From Alphaproteobacteria bacterium (GTDB lineage: Bacteria > Pseudomonadota > Alphaproteobacteria > UBA8366 > Aestuariispiraceae), in contig JASJDC010000002.1 in NCBI GenBank assembly GCA_030065235.1, forward strand, positions 62,001 to 126,000: a stretch of DNA of 64,000 nucleotides. Direction: 5' to 3'. The position numbers and the translations under genes were made by a program. Below the pieces are notes generated by a model that ran no database searches, was not told the origin of the DNA, and worked only from the letters and a program-made list of their open reading frames with translations. Of this stretch, positions 35,321-44,523 are shown in pieces (the stretch's first letter is position 1; each line of letters begins with the position of its first letter).

Positions 35321-36814
35321 ATGTCCGACTCGCAATCCGGCGCGGCCCTGATCGGCGTGGATATCGGAACCGGGTCGGTGAAAGCGCTGATGTGCAGTGC
35401 GGACGGCGCGCTGCTGGATGCCTATGCGAGCGGTCACGAGACCGCGCGCCCGGCGCCCGGCGCGGCAGAGCAGGACCCGGCCGACTGGCTGCGCCATGTC
35501 GAGGCGGCGCTGGCGCGCTTTGCGGCGCATCCGCGCGCCGGGGATGTCGCGGCGATCGGTGTCACCTCGCAAGTGAACACGCATGTCTTTTGCGACGCGA
35601 ACTACACGCCGCTGCGCCCCGCGATGACCTGGCAGGATACGCGCCCGGCGGCGGCCGCAGCCCGTCTTGACTCTACCATCGATCCGGACGCCAAGACAGC
35701 GGCGCTGGGCGCGCCGATCCCGATCGACGCCAGTCATGCGCTGGCGCGGATGGCCTGGATGGCCGAGTATGATCCGGCGCTTTGGGCGGCGACTGCGTAT
35801 GTGCTGCTGCCCAAGGACTTTGTAGTCGCACAACTTACAGGCGAGGCAGGGACGGACCCGATCTCCGCGGTTGGGCTTGTGGGCCCGGACCTGCGCTACG
35901 CATCACCGGTCCTCGATCTGACGCCGCGCGCGGAGGCGCTGCTGCCGCCGCTCGCCGATCCGCTGGAGATCGCCGGCAGGGTCGCGCCGGGTCGACCCTT
36001 CGCCGGCGCGCCCGTGACCGTTGGGCTGATGGACGCTTGGGCGTCGATGTTCGGCCTGGGCGTCGCCGGGGAGGGACAGGCGATGTATCTGTCGGGCACC
36101 AGCGAGGTGCTAGGGCTGATTTCACAGAGCGGCGCCGGCGCGCCTGGCGTCATCCGGTTTCCAGATTGGCGCGGGATCACGCTGCATGCCGGGCCGACGC
36201 AATCGGGCGGCGCTTCGCTTCTGTGGCTTGCACGAATCATGGGGCGCGATATCGACGCGCTGAGCGTCCTCGCGGCGGAGGCCCGGATCACGGCGCAAAG
36301 CCCTTTATTCTTGCCGCATCTCGAAGGCGAGCGCGCGCCGCTTTGGGACGCTCAGTCGCGCGGCGCTTTTGCGGGTCTCACCAGCGCCGCCGGACCCACC
36401 GAGATCGTGGCGTCGGTGATGGAAGGCGTCGCCTTCGCCGCGCGTTTGGCATTAGAGGCGATTGAGGTCAGCGGCGCGCGCCCGGCGCCGCGGCTGCGCT
36501 ATGGCGGCGGCGGGGCCGCGTCGGATATTTGGGGCCAAATCCGAGCCAATGCGTTAGGTCGCGTGCTGGAGCGGGCGTCGGCCCCGCAGGCCGGGGCGAT
36601 GGGCGCGACGGTCATGGCGGGCGTCGCAAGCGGTCTAGTGCCGGATCTGGAAGGCGCGACGCGCGACTTGGTGGCGACCGACCGGGTCTTCGAGCCCGAT
36701 CCGGAAGCCGCCGCATTAGCCGAGGACCGGTTCACCGCCTATCAGGACCTCTACCGGACGATGGGTCCGGTCAATCGTCGGCTCGATCCGACGGAGAGGT
36801 CTCTCACAACCTAA
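35321..36814 (+). CDS. FGGY-family sugar kinase (xylulokinase-like)
   Basis: 497 residues. N-terminal phosphate loop DIGTGSVKALM, an acceptor-site segment GVTSQVNTHVFCD, TWQDTRPAA, and a C-terminal FGGY domain with GEGQAMYLSGTSEVLG and FLPHLEGERAPLWDAQSRGAF. The pattern is nearest to xylulokinase, yet related ribulo-, glycero- and erythritol kinases look similar. It is divergent from the ABC importer, probably acting on its substrate or on an isomerised form. No isomerase is present. Its stop codon overlaps the radC stop. Confidence 0.88.
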   Translation: MSDSQSGAALIGVDIGTGSVKALMCSADGALLDAYASGHETARPAPGAAEQDPADWLRHVEAALARFAAHPRAGDVAAIGVTSQVNTHVFCDANYTPLRPAMTWQDTRPAAAAARLDSTIDPDAKTAALGAPIPIDASHALARMAWMAEYDPALWAATAYVLLPKDFVVAQLTGEAGTDPISAVGLVGPDLRYASPVLDLTPRAEALLPPLADPLEIAGRVAPGRPFAGAPVTVGLMDAWASMFGLGVAGEGQAMYLSGTSEVLGLISQSGAGAPGVIRFPDWRGITLHAGPTQSGGASLLWLARIMGRDIDALSVLAAEARITAQSPLFLPHLEGERAPLWDAQSRGAFAGLTSAAGPTEIVASVMEGVAFAARLALEAIEVSGARPAPRLRYGGGGAASDIWGQIRANALGRVLERASAPQAGAMGATVMAGVASGLVPDLEGATRDLVATDRVFEPDPEAAALAEDRFTAYQDLYRTMGPVNRRLDPTERSLTT

Positions 36815-37551
36815 AGAAGTCCTGTGGATTTGAAGCTGGTATAGTCGCCCTTTCCGATCACGATATGGTCGTGCAGCACGATGCCCAGCTTTTTCGCGGC
36901 GTCGCGCAGATCGTAGGTCATCTGGATATCGTCGCGGCTCGGCGTCGGGTCGCCGCTGGGATGGTTGTGAACGATGATCAACGCCGAAGCATGCAGTTCC
37001 AGCGCGCGTTTCATCACCTCGCGCGGATAAAGCGGCGTATGATTGACCGTCCCGATCTGCTGAACCTCGTCGGCGATCAGACGGTTCTTGTTGTCGAGGA
37101 ACAGCAGGCGAAGCTGCTCGACCTTCTCGCGACCCATCGCGGCGTGCAAATAATCCATCAGCTTGTCCCAAGAGGACATGACATGCGCGTTGGCGACCTG
37201 CTGCTTGGAGAAACGCAATGCGGCGGCCTGGACCAGTTTGATCGGCGCGACGCCGTTCTCGCTGATCCCTTTCACCTGTTGCAGGTCTTTCGGATCGGCG
37301 GCGATGACATCGGCGAAATCGCCGAACCGCTCCAACAGCGCCTTGGCGATCGGCTTCACATCGACCCGCGGCAAGGCCAGGGTCAGCAACAGTTCCAGAA
37401 GCTCATAATCCTCCATCGCCGCGCCATAGTCGCGCAGGAATCGCTCGCGCAGCCGCGCCCGGTGGCCGTGATAATGCGGTTTAGGTTTGGCGTCCTTGCG
37501 TGGCGGCGGTTGCACGCGGTCGCCGCCATTCGGATCACCCTTCGCCCCCAC
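36811..37551 (-). CDS. radC: RadC family (JAMM/MPN domain) protein
   Basis: About 246 residues. A helix-hairpin-helix-like N-terminal part (HRARLRERFLRDYGAAMEDYELLELLL, ISENGVAPIKL) precedes a JAMM metallopeptidase-like domain with HNHPSGDPTPSRDD. Once linked to DNA repair; the true role is unsettled. Frames extend upstream to 37716, into map; the GTG at 37551, 31 bases beyond the map stop, gives the normal length. Part of dsbA-like/sfsA/map/radC on the minus strand. Confidence 0.93.
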   Translation of the reverse strand: MGAKGDPNGGDRVQPPPRKDAKPKPHYHGHRARLRERFLRDYGAAMEDYELLELLLTLALPRVDVKPIAKALLERFGDFADVIAADPKDLQQVKGISENGVAPIKLVQAAALRFSKQQVANAHVMSSWDKLMDYLHAAMGREKVEQLRLLFLDNKNRLIADEVQQIGTVNHTPLYPREVMKRALELHASALIIVHNHPSGDPTPSRDDIQMTYDLRDAAKKLGIVLHDHIVIGKGDYTSFKSTGLL

Positions 37552-37582
37552 CGCGCGTTCTCGCCGTCCTCTGCGATGCTGA

Positions 37583-38386
37583 CTAGCGATAGGGCGGCTG
37601 ATCCCAGCCTTTCGGAGAATGGGTGAAGATCTCAAACCCGTCCGCCGTGACGCCGATGGAATGTTCGAACTGCGCCGAGAGTTGCAGGTCCTTGGTGACG
37701 GCGGTCCATCCGTCATTTTTGATCTTCACCTCGTGGGTCCCGACGTTGATCATCGGTTCGACCGTGAAGAACATGCCTTCTTCCAGCGTCATGCCTTCGC
37801 CGGGCTCGCCGTAATGCAGAATGCTCGGCGCGTCGTGAAACACCTTGCCGATGCCGTGGCCGCAAAAATCACGCACGACGGAAAATCGGTTCTTTTCCGC
37901 GTAAAGCTGGATCGCGTGGCCGATATCGCCCAGCGTCGCGCCGGGGCGGACCGCCTCGATCCCTTTCATCATGCATTCATAGGTGACTTGCGTCAGACGG
38001 CGCGCCTTGACCGGAACCTTATCGCCGACCAGGAACATTCGGCTGGTGTCGCCATGCCAGCCATCGACGATCACCGTGATGTCGATATTGATCGAGTCGC
38101 CTTCCTGAAGGCGCTTATTGTCATCAGGGATGCCGTGGCAGACGACATGATTGATGCTCGTGCAGATCGATTTCGGAAAGCCCTTGTAGTTCAAAGGCGC
38201 CGGTATCGCCCCCGCTTGGACGATGAAATCATGGCATAATTTGTCCAAGGCGCCGGTGCTCACGCCCGGAACCACATGCGGCGTGATGAAGTCCAGCACT
38301 TCGGCCGCCAACCGACCCGCGACGCGCATCCCGGCGAAATCTTCGGGGCCGTGCAGTTTCACCTTTGGGGTGGGGACATAGTTCAT
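37583..38386 (-). CDS. map: methionine aminopeptidase type I
   Basis: About 267 residues. It removes the N-terminal Met from new proteins. Metal-ligand segments are visible: VVCHGIPDD (His), INIDITVIVDGWHGDTSRMF (two Asp), FCGHGIGKVFHDAP (His), FFTVEPMIN (Glu) and AQFEHSIGV (Glu). ATG 38386 (MNYVPTPK) is preferred over the TTG five codons earlier. It stands between sfsA and radC, the common alphaproteobacterial order. Confidence 0.97.
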   Translation of the reverse strand: MNYVPTPKVKLHGPEDFAGMRVAGRLAAEVLDFITPHVVPGVSTGALDKLCHDFIVQAGAIPAPLNYKGFPKSICTSINHVVCHGIPDDNKRLQEGDSINIDITVIVDGWHGDTSRMFLVGDKVPVKARRLTQVTYECMMKGIEAVRPGATLGDIGHAIQLYAEKNRFSVVRDFCGHGIGKVFHDAPSILHYGEPGEGMTLEEGMFFTVEPMINVGTHEVKIKNDGWTAVTKDLQLSAQFEHSIGVTADGFEIFTHSPKGWDQPPYR

Positions 38387-38459
38387 GATGCCGGTTTCCA
38401 AACACTGTCACGCCGCCACCCGCTTTTGCAGGTCGGCGACCGCGGTTCGGCTCCTAAAG

Positions 38460-39197
38460 TTAGTTGGTTAGGATAGCAGGAATGCGTGATCCAAACCAGA
38501 GCCCTTCGGGTGTCACATCGACCCGATGGCAGAGGATTTCAACCCCGGCGGCGGCCGCCTGCGTCAGTTTCCGGGCGTAGAGCGGGTCGATATCGGCGGC
38601 GGGCCGGAACTCTTGGCAATCCCCGCGCTGGATCAGGAACAGCATCACCGCCCGCGCGCCGTCAGCGGCGACCGCGCTGAGTTCGTCGAGATGTTTGGCC
38701 CCGCGCGCGGTCTTCGCGTCCGGGAATTCCGCCGCGTTGGGCGCGTCGCCGAACGGCCGACGCAGGGTTACGCTCTTGACCTCGACATAAGCTGGCGGTG
38801 CGCGCGTCGTGGCTGCATCTGAGTTCGTGAGCAACAGGTCGATGCGGCTGTTGGCGCCGTACCGCACCTCGCGCCGGACCGTGTCATAGGCTTCGAGCCC
38901 CAGTATGCGGCGTGCGGCGGCGGCTTCTTCGGCCACGATGTTGGCCCGTCCGGTGTGAATGCAGACCAGGGCGCCGTCGGCTTCGACCAACTCCCAGCGC
39001 CAATCCAGCTTGGCTTTCGGGTTCGTGTTCGGGGACAGCCAGACCTTCGCCCCCGGCGTCGCCAATCCCATCATCGAGCCCGGATTGGCGCAATGCGCGA
39101 CCACCGTCTCGCCCGTCGCCTCAAGCGTGATATCGGCGAGAAAACGCTTATAGCGGCGGATCAGTACGCCGGCGGTCAGGGGCGGGTCAAAATCCAT
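38460..39197 (-). CDS. sfsA: SfsA (sugar fermentation stimulation protein homologue)
   Basis: 245 residues. The SfsA family has an OB-fold N-terminus (LIRRYKRFLADITL, VVAHCANPGSMMGL) and a nuclease-like C-terminus (YVEVKSVTLRRP, FPDAKTARGAKHLDEL, LIQRGDCQEF, DPLYARKLTQAAAAGVEIL). DNA binding has been shown in E. coli, but the function is unclear. It is followed 73 bases later by map. Confidence 0.95.
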   Translation of the reverse strand: MDFDPPLTAGVLIRRYKRFLADITLEATGETVVAHCANPGSMMGLATPGAKVWLSPNTNPKAKLDWRWELVEADGALVCIHTGRANIVAEEAAAARRILGLEAYDTVRREVRYGANSRIDLLLTNSDAATTRAPPAYVEVKSVTLRRPFGDAPNAAEFPDAKTARGAKHLDELSAVAADGARAVMLFLIQRGDCQEFRPAADIDPLYARKLTQAAAAGVEILCHRVDVTPEGLWFGSRIPAILTN

Positions 39198-39233
39198 AAA
39201 GGCGCGCCGGGGGGCGAAGTCCTGACCCGAGCG

Positions 39234-40025
39234 TCAGGAATTGTCGGCGCGGGCGCTTTCGATCAGGCGTTCCATGGTGGCGCGATCCACCGCACCCGGT
39301 ACAAAGCGGCGTCCGACCAGCATCGCGGGCGTGCCGTTGACGCCGATCTGTTGCGCAATCTCCATGTTATCGCGCAGCATCCGGGCGATCTCCGGCGCGT
39401 ACATATCCGCCTTCAGCTTCTCGACATCCAACCCCAGCGACTCGGCGGTGCGATAGACCCGATCCTCGGTCAGCGGGCCCCGCATATCCATCAATTCGAT
39501 ATGGAACTCGAGATATTTGCCTTGTTTGCGGCTGGCCAGCGCGGCGCGGGCGGCGATTGTCGATTCGGGCCCCAAAATCGGCAGTTCCTTAAACACGACG
39601 CGGAGTTTCGGGTCGGCCTCCATCACCGCCACGAGGTCTGAGAACACTTTCTTGCAGTAGTGGCATTGATAATCGAAGAACTCGACAAGGGTGACATCGT
39701 AGTCCGTCACGCCGTTGTCCGGCGCCTCTGGATTCTCGAAGATGCGCGCCGCCATCGCCTCCATCGCCGCTTCCCGTCGCGCGACCTCGGCGATGCGCTC
39801 GTTTTCGCGATGCCGCTCCATCGCCTGCATGACGATTTCGGGGTTCGCCAGCAGGTAGTCGCGGACAATCTCTTCGACCTGTTCCTTGGAAAGCCCGGCC
39901 GCTTCGGCGGCGGAGGGGCTGGCGGGCGCACTGTCCTCCTCGGCCGCCGCCGGCTGCACAGCGTACAGCATTGCAGACGCGATCAGAGCCATCGCCAGAA
40001 CCGACGTCCGTCGTTGAACTCCCAT
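39234..40025 (-). CDS. DsbA/Com1-like thiol-disulfide oxidoreductase
   Basis: 263 residues. Signal peptide (to about AAAEE, residue 30), a helical linker rich in Glu/Arg (about 45-95), then a thioredoxin domain with the redox motif C121-H-Y-C124 and cis-proline loop GVNGTPAML. It is predicted to be a periplasmic enzyme that forms or isomerises disulfides, of the DsbA-Com1/ScsC-like type. The N-terminal helix (EQVEEIVRDYLLANPEIVMQAME) resembles the oligomerisation stalk of those proteins. ATG 40025 begins a proper signal. Next gene: sfsA, 36 bases. Confidence 0.9.
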   Translation of the reverse strand: MGVQRRTSVLAMALIASAMLYAVQPAAAEEDSAPASPSAAEAAGLSKEQVEEIVRDYLLANPEIVMQAMERHRENERIAEVARREAAMEAMAARIFENPEAPDNGVTDYDVTLVEFFDYQCHYCKKVFSDLVAVMEADPKLRVVFKELPILGPESTIAARAALASRKQGKYLEFHIELMDMRGPLTEDRVYRTAESLGLDVEKLKADMYAPEIARMLRDNMEIAQQIGVNGTPAMLVGRRFVPGAVDRATMERLIESARADNS

Positions 40026-40198
40026 GATCCGCGTCTCCTTCCAAAAACCGCCGGTGCGATGCGCTTGTTTCCCTGCGTCAGTTGTCGGTATGCGATCCGC
40101 AGGCGCAAGCTTTATGGCGGGCCTCTCGGGCGCTGTCACGCAGGATTGAAGCGTCGTTGGCCGCCGCGGCGCCGCTGCAACAGCCGGGCGACGGGGCG

Positions 40199-41611
40199 TC
40201 AGCCGTTCGGATTGCGCTGGGCCTGGATTTCGATGTCTTGGGCCCGAAGCCACGCGGGCGAGCCCTCCGGGAGCAGTGTCAGGGCGCGCCGCGCATGGCC
40301 CAGCGCCGCGTTGCGCCGTCCCTGATTGACCGCCTCTTCGGCTTGCGCCAAAGCGGTCTGGCCGAAATCGCCGCGGCGGCCATAGACGGTGGCCAGCAAC
40401 CTCCAAGCCTGCGACATGTTGGGCTCATAGCGTAGCGCCTCGCGCAGATGGATTTCGGCCTCATCGTCCAGGTCCGGGCTGTTCAGCTCGATCTGCGATC
40501 TGGCCAATTCAAGCCGGACTAGGGCGGCCCAAGGCAGCATTTCGACGACGCGCTCATACACGTCGATCGCGTCCTCCAGCCGCGCCGCGTCGCGGAGAAT
40601 GTCGGCCTTCAATTCATAGACGAAAGCGTCTTCGGGATTCTCGGCGATCAGTTCTTCCGCGAGGACCAACGCTTCCTCTGTTCTGACATCGCGCATGAGC
40701 GCGACGGCCCGGGCGTAGCGCGCATCAAAGGACCGGTCGGTCTCGGGATACAGGGTGTACACCCGCCCCGTCGGCAGGATATAGCCGTTCAGCTTCGCCC
40801 GCATTCGATCGTGCATGCGTTGGAAATAGTCCGGCAAAGGCCGCCGGCTGTTGGGCGAGTTGGCCAGATGGTTTCTGAGAAACTCAACGCGATCGGCGCT
40901 CAGCGGGTGGGTGCGCGTGTAGGACGACTGGCTCGTGGACGTAAACATTGCGTCCTGCTGCTGCAGCACCTGCATGAATTCATACAGTCCGCGAGCGCTG
41001 ATTTCCGCCTCGTCGAGAAAATCGACGGCGGCTTGGTCGGCCGCTCGCTCGTTGCCTCGGGTGTATTGCAGGAATTGCCGTGTGCCCAATTGATTGCCCA
41101 GCGAGGAGGCGGCCGCCGCGACTTCCGGACGACCGGACAAGACCGCCAAGGGGATACCCAGAATCAGCGCCGCCAGATTGGTGTTGGAGGCGTCGGAGAG
41201 ACCATCGCTGAAGCGCGCCAAATGACCGCCTGTGATGTGGCCGGCTTCGTGCGCCAGAACGCCGATCACCTGTCCCGGATTGTCGGCCCGCATCAGCAGG
41301 CCGGTGTGAATGTAAATTCGCTGGCCGTTGGCGACGAAGGCGTTCAGGCTTGGATCATTCACCAGATGGATGCGAACAAAGCTTGGATTCAGGCCGGCGG
41401 CCTTGAAAATCGGCGCGGTATAGACGCGTATTGTGTTCTCGATTTCGGTGTCGCGGATTAAGCTGACCGTGCGGCCTTGCGCCTGCGCCGCGATCGGATA
41501 CAAGCCGGATAAGAAGACGGCGGCGGCGATCAGGGCCGCGGCCGCAAGGGGCGGAGGACCGAGAACCACCGTGGACAAAGCTGTCACCACTCGTCTGCCG
41601 AACGGTTTCAT
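40199..41611 (-). CDS. M48-family metalloprotease with TPR repeats (BepA-like)
   Basis: 470 residues. Signal peptide ends near AQAQG. The zinc site HEAGH is at residues 121-125 with downstream NERAADQAAVDFL. The C-terminal half (about 290-460) has TPR-like units, for example EALVLAEELIAENPEDAFVYELKADILRDAARLEDAIDVYERVVEMLP. BepA in E. coli checks outer-membrane protein assembly. It is divergent from the GGT-fold lipoprotein gene and upstream of the DsbA-like gene; a shared envelope-quality role is plausible. Confidence 0.93.
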   Translation of the reverse strand: MKPFGRRVVTALSTVVLGPPPLAAAALIAAAVFLSGLYPIAAQAQGRTVSLIRDTEIENTIRVYTAPIFKAAGLNPSFVRIHLVNDPSLNAFVANGQRIYIHTGLLMRADNPGQVIGVLAHEAGHITGGHLARFSDGLSDASNTNLAALILGIPLAVLSGRPEVAAAASSLGNQLGTRQFLQYTRGNERAADQAAVDFLDEAEISARGLYEFMQVLQQQDAMFTSTSQSSYTRTHPLSADRVEFLRNHLANSPNSRRPLPDYFQRMHDRMRAKLNGYILPTGRVYTLYPETDRSFDARYARAVALMRDVRTEEALVLAEELIAENPEDAFVYELKADILRDAARLEDAIDVYERVVEMLPWAALVRLELARSQIELNSPDLDDEAEIHLREALRYEPNMSQAWRLLATVYGRRGDFGQTALAQAEEAVNQGRRNAALGHARRALTLLPEGSPAWLRAQDIEIQAQRNPNG

Positions 41612-41696
41612 CAAACCACACGCCGCTGTATCGGATCGTTCAAAGGTAGGGTGTGCGGCGACCCGGCGCAATGGCGACGGGCCGATCCGGCGCGGC

Positions 41697-43265
41697 GTGC
41701 GACGCTTGGTCGTGGCGGTCTGCTGTGCGACGGCGGTCGGCTGCGTTGAGGTTGAAGCGCCGGGCATTGGCCAAGTCGGCTATGTCGGCGGCTTTTTCGG
41801 CGGCGCGGCGTCTGACGAGCCCCGCGCCACGCTTGTCGGGCGTGAAATCTTGACCATTGGCGGCAGCGCGGCGGACGCGGCGGTCGCCATGGCCTTCACG
41901 CTGGCCGTGACCATGCCCACGCGCGCCGGTTTGGGGTCGGAGGGCGTTTGCTTGATCCACGATCCCGGACTGGGCGCCACGGAAGTCTTGGATTTCCTGT
42001 CGCCGCCCGCCACGGAGGGTGCGACGGTCTCGGTCCCCGCCCTGGCGCGCGGCATGGCGGCCTTGCATGCGCGCTACGGGCGTCTCGATTGGCGCGGCCT
42101 GTTGGCCAATGCGGAGAATCTGGCTCGGCTCGGTCATTCCGCCTCGCGCGCGACGCGAAATGATTTGGCGGTGGTTTGGCCCTTGTTGCAGCGGGACCGA
42201 GAGGCGATGGCCGCCTTGGCCGGCCCGGATGGGCAGCCGCCCTCGCCGACCTGGAACTGGGTGCAGCCGTCGCTCGCCACGGTCATCTCGCAGATCCGGT
42301 TGCGCGGGGCCGGCGTGATGTATGCCGGTCCGTTGGCCCGGAATGTCGTGAACGGCTATATCGCGGCGGCTGGACCGGCCGCGCTGGACCTGCAAAGGCT
42401 GAACGGATTCCTGCCGGAATGGCGAACGCCGGCCGGCGCGTCGGTCAACAATCAGATCGTCTATGTCGCGCCGCCCTCGATCAGCCACGGTCTGGCCGTC
42501 GCGCAGGCTTTGGGGGCGATCAACGAGTTGGACCCGGACCTGAGCGAGGGGCTCGGCGGCCGGACGGCGACGATCGCGCGCGTCCTGCAAGCGGTTTTCG
42601 CCGAATCCATGGCGGATGATTCGGACGACCTGCCGACCCTCCAGCTTGAGGATTCGGCGATTGAGGCGCTTGCCGAGCGGATCGAAGAAAACGCCGCCCC
42701 CGAGAAGACCCGGGACATGACGGGGTTCATGTTGGCCGATCGCGGCGCCACCGGGTTCTTAGCGGTCGCGCGGGACGGCTCCGCAGTGGCCTGCACCGTG
42801 TCGCTGAACGGGCCGGCGGGTCTCGGCCGAATGCCCCAGGGTCTGGGTTTCTTCCCGGGCCGTCCGCGCCCCGGGAAACTCTGGAACACGCCGCTCTTAA
42901 TCGCCAACGACGCCAATTTCCGCTGGTATTACGCAGCGGCGGGAGATGGCGGCGCAACTGGGCTCGGAGCCTTGATCAAGGCGGCGTCGCGTTCCTTCCT
43001 GGACGGCGTTCCGTTGCGCGAAGCGCTCGCTGAAAGCCGCGTCACCATCGACGCGGTCGGCGGCCGCGTCGGCATTGAGCGCAATGCGCCGGGCGAAGCG
43101 AAGCAGGGGCTCGCCGACGCAGGAATCAGCGCCGGAACGACGCCGCTGGCCGGCCGGGTTCATGTGATTTACTGCCCGTCCGGCTTGCCTGAGGCCCCCG
43201 AAAAACGGCTATGCGGCGCCGAAGTCGATCCGCGCACCGACGGGCTGGCGGCGTTGGCCGAATAA
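41697..43265 (+). CDS. gamma-glutamyltransferase-fold lipoprotein, probably inactive
   Basis: About 522 residues. GTG 41697 starts RRLVVAVCCATAVGC, a lipobox. The body follows GGT: DEPRATLVGREILTIGGSAADAAVAMAF (about 30-60), then the region where the enzyme cuts itself, GATGFLAVARDGSAVACTVSLNGPAGLG. Active GGT has Thr-Thr-His there; here it is A351-T352-G353, so the nucleophile is Ala. The substrate-binding Arg of the FRETAP-type motif is also absent (DFLSPP), as is the GGS loop (DGGATG). It probably neither processes nor transfers gamma-glutamyl groups. It is followed 36 bases later by an aminotransferase. Confidence 0.85.
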   Translation: MRRLVVAVCCATAVGCVEVEAPGIGQVGYVGGFFGGAASDEPRATLVGREILTIGGSAADAAVAMAFTLAVTMPTRAGLGSEGVCLIHDPGLGATEVLDFLSPPATEGATVSVPALARGMAALHARYGRLDWRGLLANAENLARLGHSASRATRNDLAVVWPLLQRDREAMAALAGPDGQPPSPTWNWVQPSLATVISQIRLRGAGVMYAGPLARNVVNGYIAAAGPAALDLQRLNGFLPEWRTPAGASVNNQIVYVAPPSISHGLAVAQALGAINELDPDLSEGLGGRTATIARVLQAVFAESMADDSDDLPTLQLEDSAIEALAERIEENAAPEKTRDMTGFMLADRGATGFLAVARDGSAVACTVSLNGPAGLGRMPQGLGFFPGRPRPGKLWNTPLLIANDANFRWYYAAAGDGGATGLGALIKAASRSFLDGVPLREALAESRVTIDAVGGRVGIERNAPGEAKQGLADAGISAGTTPLAGRVHVIYCPSGLPEAPEKRLCGAEVDPRTDGLAALAE

Positions 43266-43301
43266 GCGCGGCCGCGGGGCAGAGAAGGGGACAACAGGCC
43301 G

Positions 43302-44459
43302 ATGACGCTGAAGACGTCCCGGCGGGGCGAGATCCCGCCTTTCATCGTCATGGAGGTGATGCGCGCCGCAGCGGAACGCGCCGCGACGCAGGAAGCGGTT
43401 TATCACCTGGAGGTCGGTCAACCCGGAACGCCGGCGCCCCAAGGCGTGATCGAGGCGGCGCAAGCGGCTTTGGCCGAGCAACGGCTCGGCTATACCGTCG
43501 CATTGGGTCTGCCGGAACTGCGCACGGCCATCGCCCGGCACTACGCCGAGGATTACGGCGTTTCGGTCCCGATGGAGCGGATCGCCCTGACAACGGGCTC
43601 GTCCGGGGGGTTCCTGCTGTCTTTTCTCGCCTGTTTCGAACCTGGGGACCGCGTCGCCTTGGTCGCGCCCGGCTATCCCTGTTACCGCCATATCCTGTCG
43701 GTGTTGGGGATCGAGCCGGTGATTATCGAGACCGGACTGCGGGACCGTTATCAGCCGTCTCCCGCCCTGCTGGACGCGGCGCGCGCGCGCACAGGCGCGC
43801 TCGATGGTCTGATCGTGGCCTCGCCCTCGAACCCGACCGGGACGATGCTGCCGAAGGCCGAGATGGCCGCCCTGGCGGCCTATTGCGACGCGGAAGGGAT
43901 TCGCTTCATCTCCGACGAGATCTATCAGGGCGTCACCTATGGACGGGGGTTCGAGACCGCGCTGTCGCATTCCGACACGGCGGTCGTGGTGAACAGTTTC
44001 TCGAAATATTTCTCCATGACCGGTTGGCGGCTTGGCTGGCTGGTTCTGCCGGAAGACCTGATGAAGCCGGTTGAGCGCTTGGCGCAGAATCTGTTCATTT
44101 CGCCGCCGACGTTGAGCCAGGCGGCGGCGATCGCGGCTTTTGACTGCAAGGAAGAGCTCGAGGCGAATGTCGCCCGCTATGCGGCGAACCGCGACCTGCT
44201 GCTGCGGGAGTTGCCGAAAGCGGGTTTCTCGGAGCTGGCGCCGAGCGACGGCGCTTTCTACCTCTATGCTGACATCGCCGCGATGACCAACGACAGCCAG
44301 GGTTTCTGCGCCCGTATGTTGGCCGAGACCGGGGTTGCGGCGACGCCGGGGCTGGATTTCGACGAGGACCGCGGCAACGCCACCATGCGTTTCTCTTTCG
44401 CCGGCGATCCCAGCGAAATCGCCGCCGCCGCCGAGGCCTTGAAGGTCTGGCGGGCATAG
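43302..44459 (+). CDS. PLP-dependent aminotransferase, class I/II
   Basis: 385 residues. Fold type I aminotransferase resembling aspartate/aromatic aminotransferases of the AspC-like Igamma group. Features: YHLEVGQPGTPAPQGV, YTVALGLPELRTAIARHY, SPSNPTGTML, SDEIYQGVTYG and the PLP-lysine K235 in NSFSKYFSMTGWRLGW, followed by the C-terminal MRFSFAG arginine. The amino-acid substrate is not readable. It follows the GGT-like gene by 36 bases, so co-transcription is likely. Confidence 0.92.
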   Translation: MTLKTSRRGEIPPFIVMEVMRAAAERAATQEAVYHLEVGQPGTPAPQGVIEAAQAALAEQRLGYTVALGLPELRTAIARHYAEDYGVSVPMERIALTTGSSGGFLLSFLACFEPGDRVALVAPGYPCYRHILSVLGIEPVIIETGLRDRYQPSPALLDAARARTGALDGLIVASPSNPTGTMLPKAEMAALAAYCDAEGIRFISDEIYQGVTYGRGFETALSHSDTAVVVNSFSKYFSMTGWRLGWLVLPEDLMKPVERLAQNLFISPPTLSQAAAIAAFDCKEELEANVARYAANRDLLLRELPKAGFSELAPSDGAFYLYADIAAMTNDSQGFCARMLAETGVAATPGLDFDEDRGNATMRFSFAGDPSEIAAAAEALKVWRA

Positions 44460-44460
44460 A

Positions 44461-44499
44461 AAAACCGGCGGCGGGACCAGGGTCCCGCGCCGGCTTTTC
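44461..44499. terminator. bidirectional terminator between aminotransferase and rne
   Basis: AAAAA, then CCGGCGGCGGGAC-CAG-GGTCCCGCGCCGG (one bulged G), then CTTTT. The A run on one side and T run on the other let it stop transcription from both converging genes. Confidence 0.85.
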
Positions 44500-44523
44500 T
44501 CGCGTTCCCGTGACGCTGATGGA

